This document shows, piece after piece, positions 8,858 to 16,600 of a stretch of 31,130 nt of DNA. The DNA lies in contig JBLIKY010000008.1 of the NCBI GenBank assembly GCA_047637535.1, positions 1 through 31,130 of the forward strand, in the 5' to 3' direction. Numbering within the stretch: the stretch's first letter is position 1; every line of letters begins with the position of its first letter. The DNA comes from UBA2040 sp047637535 (GTDB lineage: Bacteria > Bacteroidota > Bacteroidia > Flavobacteriales_D > Crocinitomicaceae). Both the position numbers and the translations under genes were made by a program. The notes below the pieces were generated by a model. It did not search any database. It saw only the letters and a list, made by a program, of their open reading frames with translations, and was not told the DNA's origin.

Positions 8858-9486
8858 ATTTCGACGTGAATGACTTTTTTTGATTCAAAAAACTCGTATT
8901 CAAATTCTTTATAAAGGTCAAAACTCTTGTGTTTTTGTTTGACTTCTTTCATTTCGTCAGAAAGATCACCTCCTTTTAGATATAAAACTCCGTTTTTTAA
9001 TTCGTGTTTGTTTTTGCTTTTTGTTTTGTTCTTTATCCAAGATAGAAACTCGGGCATTTTAGTGACTGCTCGGCTAACAATAAAATCAAATGAAGAAAGA
9101 ACAGTTTCGGCTCGGTTGTTTATTGCTTTTACGTTGGTTAGACCGAGTTCTTCTGCAACCCCTTCAACCACTTTGATTTTCTTACCAATTGAATCAACTA
9201 AGACAAATCTACAATTTGGATATAAAATAGCCAGAGGGATACCGGGAAAGCCTCCTCCAGTGCCTATGTCCATGATTAGGCTTCCGTCTTTGAATTCTTG
9301 AACTTTTGCTATGCCTAGAGAATGGAGGACGTGTCTTTCGTAGAAATTCTCCGTGTCCTTTCGTGAAATGACGTTTATTTTGGAGTTCCAATCTTGGTAC
9401 AGGTCAAAAAGTTGGGTAAACTGATCTTTTTGAACTTGAGTAAGGTTGGGAAAATGTTTGAAAATTATTCCAACGTCTGACTTCAT
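8854..9486 (-). CDS. rsmG: 16S rRNA (guanine-N7)-methyltransferase RsmG (GidB)
   Basis: A 210-residue protein of standard family length that methylates G527 of 16S rRNA in the 530 loop using SAM. The SAM-binding motif I is MDIGTGGGFPGIPLAI near residues 70-85, followed by the acidic loop LVDSIGKKIKVV and the NNRAE motif; SRAVTKMPEFLSW matches the family block after it. It begins 1 nt after the stop of the sigma-factor gene, so it is the third gene of a minus-strand operon. Its stop codon lies in the right arm of the inverted repeat at 8832-8857, which may also terminate the transcript. Confidence 0.95.
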   Translation of the reverse strand: MKSDVGIIFKHFPNLTQVQKDQFTQLFDLYQDWNSKINVISRKDTENFYERHVLHSLGIAKVQEFKDGSLIMDIGTGGGFPGIPLAILYPNCRFVLVDSIGKKIKVVEGVAEELGLTNVKAINNRAETVLSSFDFIVSRAVTKMPEFLSWIKNKTKSKNKHELKNGVLYLKGGDLSDEMKEVKQKHKSFDLYKEFEYEFFESKKVIHVEM

Positions 9487-9487
9487 T

Positions 9488-10093
9488 CTAAATCGTGTGT
9501 TTTGTGTTTTCCATGAGGTTGGAAAGAAATTCTCTAGCTCTAAATAGTTGAGCTTTTACGGTTCCAAGGGGAATATCTAATTCACTCGAAATTTCTTCGT
9601 AACTCAATTCTTCAAAATATCTTTTTTCAATTAAAACTCTATAACGAGGCTTTAATTTACTAACCACTTCTCGCATGGCTTGTACTTTTTCGTCGTGAAT
9701 TACGTGTTCTGAAGGGTCTTTGGTGTTTGATTTGGCATCAAAATAAACAACATCTCCGTCACTGGTTTTCATACCAGAATCCATGGATGTTACTTTGATT
9801 CTTTTCTTTCTAATAAAATCGATACAGTTGTTAGACGCAATCTTAAAAAGCCAAGTTGAGAAAGCAAAGCTTGGGGAGTATTGATGAATTCTGTTGAATG
9901 CTTTTCCGAAAGCTTCAAGGGTTAAATCTTCTGCGTCTTCAGTATTTCTCACCATTTTCAACATGGTGTAATAAACTGATTCACGATATTTTTCAAGCAA
10001 CTTTGCATAGGCGACTTGGTCACCATTTTGGGCTTTTTCAACCAAAATCAAATCTTGTTGTGCTTTTTTTGAAAAATTTTCTTTTACCTCCAT
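9488..10093 (-). CDS. RNA polymerase sigma factor, ECF-like sigma-70 family
   Basis: A 201-residue sigma factor with only regions 2 and 4. Region 2 runs from about residue 20, with YRESVYYTMLKMVRNTEDAE and DLTLEAFGKAFNRIHQY, then FSTWLFKIASNNCIDFIRKK for core binding and -10 melting. Region 4 near the end has LSYEEISSELDIPLGTVKAQ and LFRAREFL, the helix-turn-helix for -35 recognition. The linker of about 40 residues between the regions is acidic and longer than in minimal ECFs. The ATG overlaps the last 10 nt of the glycosyltransferase gene. No anti-sigma gene is adjacent; the next gene is rsmG. The regulon is unknown. Confidence 0.9.
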   Translation of the reverse strand: MEVKENFSKKAQQDLILVEKAQNGDQVAYAKLLEKYRESVYYTMLKMVRNTEDAEDLTLEAFGKAFNRIHQYSPSFAFSTWLFKIASNNCIDFIRKKRIKVTSMDSGMKTSDGDVVYFDAKSNTKDPSEHVIHDEKVQAMREVVSKLKPRYRVLIEKRYFEELSYEEISSELDIPLGTVKAQLFRAREFLSNLMENTKHTI

Positions 10094-11217
10094 CTTTCTT
10101 TCCCTTTCTTATCTGTGCCGAAATATACTAACGGTAACAGTATAAAGTAAAGCCACTCAGCGAAAGGGAAAAACCAGTTAAAACTTCGTTCGTTCAATTT
10201 TGCAAAGCACCTACCCTGTACTATCCACTTGACGATGTGCACTCCGCTAAAAACGGATACAACAAGCCACACGTGACTGCCGTCAAGTAACAAAATAACG
10301 AAAGTTATGAGCATCATTAACAAGGTGAGTGGGTAGGTTCCTAACACGAGTTTTTTAATAACCTTATAATGAGGAGCAGTTGTCCAATGTCTTTTCTTTT
10401 GAATTAACCAATCTCCCCAAGTTTGTTTCGGAGATGAAACGGCGTGCGTTGCTGAAGAAAACTCGATTTCTACGTTGGTTTTATTGGCTGCATCCTGGAT
10501 GAATAAGTCATCGTCTCCGGACAATAAAGTGAAATGACTTTTAAATCCTTTTGCCTCCTTATATGCAGTTTTTGTGTAAGCCAAATTTCTGCCAACCCCC
10601 ATGTATGGAATTCCGATTTTAGCCGCTCCAAAGTAATTCATGGCAATCCAAGTTGTATCAAATCGAATTAAGGCATTCAAAATACCGGGCTGTTTTGAGT
10701 AAGGTCCATACCCTAAAACTATTTTCTTTTTATCAGAAAAATTCTTAGCCATAGACATTAGCCAATCACTAGATGCTGGTTCGCAATCTGCATCAGTAAA
10801 AACTAAATGTTCGTGTTTTGCTCCCTTGATTCCTAATGACAAAGGAAGCTTTTTACCCATTTTTAGATGCCCGTTTCTTGCAATCTCTATGACGCGTAAA
10901 TTTTTATTGTCTTGCTGTAGAGCATGTAATAAGAACTTTGAATCGTCAACACTCTGATGATTGACAACAATAACTTCAAAATTAGGATAGTTTTGATTGA
11001 TAATCTTAGGTAAGAAATTGTATAGGTTTTCTGATTCATTTCTAGCGCAGACAATAACCGATACGGGAGGAAGCTCATTTGTTGATTCGGTTTTTTTCTT
11101 CCTAAGCATACCTGTATGTAAAAGCAATACATATAATAGGTGCAATCCGGAGCTTATCAGAAAGGCGAAAATCGAAATTCTAATGGCGACGTCAATAAAT
11201 TCAGGCGAAAAAAACAT
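10084..11217 (-). CDS. Family 2 glycosyltransferase, membrane-bound
   Basis: A 377-residue protein starting MFFSPEFIDVAIR; an in-frame ATG 25 codons upstream (11292) is rejected because it passes through the divergent promoter region. One N-terminal membrane helix (ISIFAFLISSGLHLLYVLLL) precedes the GT-A catalytic domain: PPVSVIVCARNESENL, the metal-binding TDADC, GDDDLF, and a KKRHW block as in processive GT2 enzymes. The C-terminus has about three more hydrophobic segments. In the first nucleotide-binding loop the usual VNDxS-type aspartate is replaced (VNHQSVDD). It should transfer a sugar to a lipid or polysaccharide acceptor at the inner membrane. First gene in an operon with the sigma factor and rsmG. 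Confidence 0.85.
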   Translation of the reverse strand: MFFSPEFIDVAIRISIFAFLISSGLHLLYVLLLHTGMLRKKKTESTNELPPVSVIVCARNESENLYNFLPKIINQNYPNFEVIVVNHQSVDDSKFLLHALQQDNKNLRVIEIARNGHLKMGKKLPLSLGIKGAKHEHLVFTDADCEPASSDWLMSMAKNFSDKKKIVLGYGPYSKQPGILNALIRFDTTWIAMNYFGAAKIGIPYMGVGRNLAYTKTAYKEAKGFKSHFTLLSGDDDLFIQDAANKTNVEIEFSSATHAVSSPKQTWGDWLIQKKRHWTTAPHYKVIKKLVLGTYPLTLLMMLITFVILLLDGSHVWLVVSVFSGVHIVKWIVQGRCFAKLNERSFNWFFPFAEWLYFILLPLVYFGTDKKGKERWR

Positions 11218-11255
11218 GTGATTTAATCCTTTACAACAAAGATGGTATGCTTTGA

Positions 11256-11289
11256 CAAATATAAATATCTTTGCCGAGTTATTTTTCAA
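11256..11289 (-). promoter_or_regulatory. Predicted Bacteroidota promoter of the glycosyltransferase-sigma-rsmG operon
   Basis: On the minus strand, TTG (complement of 11287-11289) is followed after 23 nt by TATATTTG (complement of 11256-11263), fitting TTG-N17-23-TAnnTTTG. Transcription would begin near 11250, about 30 nt before the ATG at 11217. Confidence 0.5.
11266..11273 (+). promoter_or_regulatory. Possible -7 element of tgt (TATCTTTG)
   Basis: TATCTTTG matches TAnnTTTG on the plus strand, 24 nt before the tgt ATG at 11298. No TTG is found at the expected upstream spacing, so support is the -7 box only. It lies between the two boxes of the divergent promoter, so the two transcripts would compete for the same DNA. 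Confidence 0.35.
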
Positions 11290-11297
11290 CAATTTTT

Positions 11298-12428
11298 ATG
11301 CACTTCGATTTATCGTTTACGGATCCAAAATCTCGGGCAAGAGCCGGAGTTTTACATACTGACCACGGACCGGTCCAGACTCCAATTTTTATGCCTGTAG
11401 GTACCGCGGGTACTGTAAAAGGGGTGCACCAAAAGGAACTAATTGATGAGGTTTGTTCGCAAATAATCCTTGGGAATACATATCACTTGTTCATGAGACC
11501 AGGAATGGAAGTAATGGAAGCTGCCGGTGGTTTGCACAAGTTTATGAATTGGGATTTACCGATTCTTACCGATTCTGGAGGTTACCAAGTGTATAGTTTG
11601 TCTAGTTCAAACAAAATCACCGAAGAAGGTGTTAAGTTTCAATCCCATTTTGATGGTAGTTATCACTTTTTTACACCCGAAAAAGCAATAGATATACAAC
11701 GAACCATTGGCGCAGATATAATAATGGCTTTTGATGAGTGCACGCCTTATCCTTGTGATTATGAATACGCGAAAAAATCTATGCACATGACACATAGATG
11801 GCTAAAGCGGTGTATGGACCACATGAACAATACAGAACCAAAATACGGTTTTGACCAGGCTCTTTTTCCTATTGTACAAGGCAGTGTTTACAAAGATTTA
11901 AGAATAGAATCTGCCGAAAACATAGCCTCTCATGATGCGATCGGGAATGCAATTGGCGGTTTGTCAGTGGGCGAACCAGAAGACGAATTATACGCAATGA
12001 CTGACATCGTAACAAGTGTCTTGCCTAAAGAAAAGCCAAGGTATTTAATGGGTGTGGGTACTCCAGCCAATATTTTAGAATGCATCGCGTTGGGTATAGA
12101 TATGTTTGATTGCGTAATGCCATCGAGAAATGCTAGACACGGAATGTTGTTTACCTCAGAAGGAATAATAAACATTAAAAATAAAAAATGGGAGAAGGAC
12201 TTTAGTCCGATTGACCCAAACGGAACCACGAGTATAGACAAGTTTTATTCTAAGGCCTACTTGAGACACTTAGTAAAGGTGCAAGAAAACTTGGCTATAC
12301 AAATTGCGACGATACATAACCTTGCTTTTTATTTGTGGTTAGTAACAACCGCAAGAGAAAAAATAATTAGTGGAGAATTCACCGAGTGGAAAAACCTCAT
12401 GTTACCTAAGCTTAGAACTAGACTTTGA
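11298..12428 (+). CDS. tgt: tRNA-guanine transglycosylase (queuine/preQ1 insertion), zinc cysteines absent
   Basis: A 376-residue enzyme that exchanges guanine 34 for preQ1 in GUN-anticodon tRNAs. Start is ATG 11298 (MHFDLSFTDPKSRARAG), the usual family N-terminus; an in-frame TTG at 11271 is rejected. Visible motifs are PIFMPVGTAGTVKGV, ILTDSGGYQVYSLS, and IDMFDCVMPSRNARHG containing the catalytic nucleophile aspartate. The CxCxxC zinc ligands of canonical enzymes align with Gly309, Thr311 and Asp314, while the fourth ligand equivalent, His340 in TIHN, is kept with the correct 26-residue spacing. I believe this zinc-less form is common in Bacteroidota. The stop codon overlaps the start of the next gene by 1 nt. 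Confidence 0.95.
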   Translation: MHFDLSFTDPKSRARAGVLHTDHGPVQTPIFMPVGTAGTVKGVHQKELIDEVCSQIILGNTYHLFMRPGMEVMEAAGGLHKFMNWDLPILTDSGGYQVYSLSSSNKITEEGVKFQSHFDGSYHFFTPEKAIDIQRTIGADIIMAFDECTPYPCDYEYAKKSMHMTHRWLKRCMDHMNNTEPKYGFDQALFPIVQGSVYKDLRIESAENIASHDAIGNAIGGLSVGEPEDELYAMTDIVTSVLPKEKPRYLMGVGTPANILECIALGIDMFDCVMPSRNARHGMLFTSEGIINIKNKKWEKDFSPIDPNGTTSIDKFYSKAYLRHLVKVQENLAIQIATIHNLAFYLWLVTTAREKIISGEFTEWKNLMLPKLRTRL

Positions 12429-13504
12429 TGCTAAGTATTATTGATAAATATATCATCCGTAAGTTTTTAACCACCTTCTTCTTTATGTTGGGGGTGATTA
12501 TGCTTCTTGCAATGGTCTTTGATACGGCCGAACGATTGGGTGAATTTATCGATAACGAAGCAACTTTTTCGGATATTGTTTTTTCCTATTACCTAAACTT
12601 CATTTTATACTACGGGAATACTTATTCCTCGATGATCGTTTTTATTTCGGTAATCTGGTTTACGGCAAAAATGGCACAGGAAACTGAAATCATTCCAATT
12701 CTTAATAGTGGAAAACCGTTTAATCGATTTCTAAGGCCATATTTTATTGCGGCTACATTGTTGATGATAATTTCTTTGGTGTTAAACCATTTTATTCTTC
12801 CAAGATCAAATGCCGATAGATTGAGTTTTGAAGAAAAGTATTATAGAAACTCTTATCACATAGAGGATTATCATGCAGAGTTTCCAGGAAATAGGGTAGT
12901 GTACTTTTCTAGTTTCAGTGCCTCCGATAGTTTAGCCCATGATTTTGTGTTGGAAAAATGGGGTAAAAATCAAAACATAGAGTATTTCTTAAAGGCAAGA
13001 AATGCTAAAAACATTGAAGGGACTAATCAATGGATTTTGTACGACTATTATGAGAGAACACCATCCAATTCAGGAGATTTAATTCACGAAGGCAAAAAGA
13101 AGGAAACAACTTTTGACTTTAGGATTGATGAAATGGCCACAAGGGACAATATAGTGGAAGCCATGACCTACTCGGAATTGAAAAAGTTTATTGATAGAGA
13201 GAAGGAGAAAGGTTCGTCTAAAATACCTAGTTACCAAATTGAGTTATACCAACGTACATCATTGCCCTTCGCGACTTATGTACTTACTTTAATCGGCGTA
13301 TCGGTTGCCAGCCGTAAAAAAAGAGGAGGTATTGGTATCAATATAGCTATAGGGTTGGGAATCGTATTTGTTTACATTTTTGCGATGAAAGTTATGGCAG
13401 TTGCAGCCTTGAATGTTGGTTTCCCCGTAGGCATTGCCGTATGGGTGCCAAACATCTTGTTTTCATGTGTTGCTTATTTACTTTACCGTGGAGCAATTCG
13501 TTAA
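12428..13504 (+). CDS. LptF/LptG (YjgP/YjgQ) family permease
   Basis: A 358-residue inner-membrane protein. The N-terminus MLSIIDKYIIRKFLTTFFFM is the typical LptF/LptG opening. It has three transmembrane helices in the N-terminal part, a central beta-jellyroll-like periplasmic domain (residues ~130-260, with AEFPGNRVVYFSSF), and three helices at the C-terminus beginning near LPFATYVLTLIGVSVASRKKRG. Such proteins form the transmembrane part of the LptB2FG complex that extracts lipopolysaccharide and hands it to the periplasmic bridge. I cannot decide between LptF and LptG. The ATG overlaps the tgt stop (TGATG), so expression is coupled; the pairing with tgt is frequent in Bacteroidota. Confidence 0.88.
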   Translation: MLSIIDKYIIRKFLTTFFFMLGVIMLLAMVFDTAERLGEFIDNEATFSDIVFSYYLNFILYYGNTYSSMIVFISVIWFTAKMAQETEIIPILNSGKPFNRFLRPYFIAATLLMIISLVLNHFILPRSNADRLSFEEKYYRNSYHIEDYHAEFPGNRVVYFSSFSASDSLAHDFVLEKWGKNQNIEYFLKARNAKNIEGTNQWILYDYYERTPSNSGDLIHEGKKKETTFDFRIDEMATRDNIVEAMTYSELKKFIDREKEKGSSKIPSYQIELYQRTSLPFATYVLTLIGVSVASRKKRGGIGINIAIGLGIVFVYIFAMKVMAVAALNVGFPVGIAVWVPNILFSCVAYLLYRGAIR

Positions 13505-13611
13505 CAAACTTTTAAACTCATTGAGCCGCTATTTTCACATCTGAATAGTATTTATTTTCACAAAATGACAACCTTTTTGCGTTAACACTCGTCTAAGTAC
13601 TAGTAAGTGCA

Positions 13612-13619
13612 TATCTTTG
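13612..13619 (+). promoter_or_regulatory. Possible -7 element for the adhesin-SprF operon (TATCTTTG)
   Basis: TATCTTTG, identical to the box before tgt, lies 47 nt upstream of the ATG at 13667 in an otherwise gene-free 162-nt gap. The closest TTG upstream is about 32 nt away, beyond the normal spacer, so only the -7 box is supported. The AT-rich leader that follows has no evident Shine-Dalgarno. Confidence 0.38.
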
Positions 13620-13666
13620 CGCTTTATTTTTATTAAAGATAATTGAACATTATAAATAATAACCAT

Positions 13667-16600
13667 ATGAAAATCAATACGTTTTCAAGACAAGCAACTG
13701 CTCTTGTAGCACTCCTGTTCATGAGCTTTACCTCCTATGCACAAGACATTGGAGTGGTCTCCATAGAATCTCCTGCGTCAGGTTGTAACATTTCTACAGA
13801 TCAAGTTGTAACTGTTTCGGTAAGAAATTTCGGTATCATTAGTGCTCCTGCTGCCGGACAAATCAATATGAGTTATTCTTTTAATGGCGGTCCTCAAGTT
13901 ACCGAAAATTGGGGCACGTCGATTCCTCCAAATACGACTGTAACTTTTACTTTTTCTGTCCCAATTGATGAGGCAGGCATTGTTAATCAAACTTATACGA
14001 TTTCTGCGACTGCAAACCATGGTCTTGATGGTACACCGGGAAACAATACTACCGTAAGTTCCTTCGAAAGTTACCCTTTAACTATAGGAGGAACCCTTGT
14101 CGGTTCGGCAACTCATTGTGCAGGAGATAATTCTGGCTTAGTTACACTGAGCGATTCAGAAGGCTGTAATTTAGGATGGGAATCATCGACAAATAGTGGT
14201 ACCTCTTGGTCACCTATAGTGAATACTTCGGATAGTCAACCTTATTCAGACCTTACTCAAACTACTTGGTTTAGAGTTAAAGTTCAGAGTGGATGTGGAG
14301 AGGCTGGTTCATGCCCACTTCAATATTCAGATACAGCAATAGTTACGATTAACCCCATTCCTTCGACACCATCTGTTACAAGTAACGGACCGTTGTGTGA
14401 AGGTCAAAATTTGATGTTGACTTCGAATAGTACAGCAGGTGCGACATACGTATGGATTGGGCCAAGTTTTACGTCGACTGAACAGAACCCAACACGCTTG
14501 GCAGCGACACCTGCTGCAACAGGTAATTATAAGGTAGCTGCAACTTTAAGCAATTGTGTTAGTGATACTTCTTCCATAATAGTGACCGTTAACTCTGTCC
14601 CATTGTCATTGAACCCTGCTTCCAATACACCTGTTTGTGAAGGGGCTTCACTTAATTTGACTGCTGATTTGTCAACAGGCTCGACTTACGCTTGGACAGG
14701 ACCTGGTTATACTTCTAATTCCCAAAATCCAACAAGATCGAATGTTTTTCCTGGAACACATGCCGGTATTTATTCCGTAAGTGCAACTAGAAACGGATGT
14801 ACTGGTCCAATAACTGATATCGTTGTTGAGGTAAATGCTAAGCCTTCGACTCCTTTGGTTTCATCTAACTCTCCAATCTGTGCTGGTCAAAACTTAATAT
14901 TGACGTCAACTTCTGACGCTGGTGCCACTTATTCTTGGACAAGTACAAATTTTTCTTCCTCTTCTCAAGATACAACGAGAATCGATGTATCTGAAGTTGA
15001 TGGCGGAAATTACTTTGTAACTTCAACATTAAACGGTTGTAATAGTGCAACGGCGTTTACGGTTGTGTCAATTAAAAGCACGCCAATAGCTCCTGTGCCA
15101 ACATCGAACACTCCTGTATGTGAATCGTCTAGTATTAATTTGACTATTGGTACTGCAGTAAAAGGTGGAACTTATAACTGGTCAGGACCACTGGGCTATG
15201 CTGCTTCGGTTCAAAGTCCTTCAATTACAAATTCAGTTTCAGGAAATGATGGAGATTACGAGGTAGTAGTAACTGTAGATGGTTGTACCTCATTGCCTGG
15301 AACAACAAATTTAGAGGTTAAGCAAAAACCAGGAACCGCATTTATAGAAAGTAATTCGGCAATTTGTGAAGGACAAGACTTAAACTTGACGGCACGTTTT
15401 ATAGAAGATGCGATTTTTGCTTGGACAGGACCAAATGGATTTACTTCAGGAGATGAAGACCCAGTTATTACCGATGCAACAACTTCTGCTACGGGAACTT
15501 ATTCTTGTACAATCACTATAGATGGTTGTACAAGTGATGACTCTACCTTGGTTGCAACAGTTAAACCAAAACCAGTAACACCTGCTATTTCTTCTAATTC
15601 TCCACTGTGTGAAGGTCAGACATTGAATTTGACAACACCTTTGGTTTCTTCAGCGACTTATGCATGGAGTGGACCTTCATTTCTTTCTAGCGCTAGAGAA
15701 CCTTCAATAGCAAGTGTTACAACTGCAGAAACAGGAACTTATGATTTGGCCGTAACCGTTAATGGTTGCGTCAGCGATAGTTCTTTTGAAAATGTAGTAG
15801 TAAACGCTACACCAGCTGCCCCATTTGCTGGGAATAACGGACCAGTATGTGAAGGAACGGACCTTAACTTGACGGCAACCCCAGTTACAGGTGCCAGTTT
15901 TGCTTGGACTGGACCAAATGGCTTCACCTCTGACAATCAAAATCCAGTTATTAATAATGTACTTCCAGCTCAAGGAGGTGACTATTTTGTAAGAGCAACA
16001 TCTGGCGGTTGTCAAAGTGCTCCTTCAACAACAAATGTTGTGGTTATTCCTAAACCGGTATTTCCTACTGCAGGTTCAAACGGACCAATTTGTGAAGGAG
16101 AAAATCTTAATTTGGTGGCTTCAAATCATGCTAACACCACGTATTCCTGGACAGGGCCAAACGCATATACATCAACGACTCAAAACCCAACGATTGTTGC
16201 TGCAACTACTATTAATTCAGGGATTTATTACTTAACCACCATGAAAAATGGATGCGTTAGTGATACTGCTTCTACAAACGGAAACGTAAACGCTATCCCT
16301 ACAACTCCAGCAGCATCTAGTAACACTCCTGTTTGTGAAGGTTCAGATTTGATGTTAACTACACCTGCTCAAATTGGAGCCATATACAATTGGTCAGGTC
16401 CGAACTCCTTTATTTCTACAACTCAAAACCCAATAATTTCCAATGTAACTTTGGCAGCAAATGGTGTTTACAATGTGATTATTACAATAAAAGGCTGTAC
16501 AAGTAGTCCTGGATCGACATCTGTTACTGTTGTAGATAGACCAATTCAGCCTACTGGTGGAAGCAATAGCCCGGTTTGTATTGGAACAAACTTAAGTTTG

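Noticed and set aside
8654..8869. Small ORF with an RLRSNYND peptide repeat
   Set aside because: It overlaps the end of the hypothetical gene in another frame, and the peptide repeat is only the 24-bp DNA repeat (8 codons) read through.
13643..13645. TTG at 13643 as start of the secreted repeat protein
   Set aside because: It would add polar residues before the signal peptide; ATG 13667 gives a standard signal sequence.
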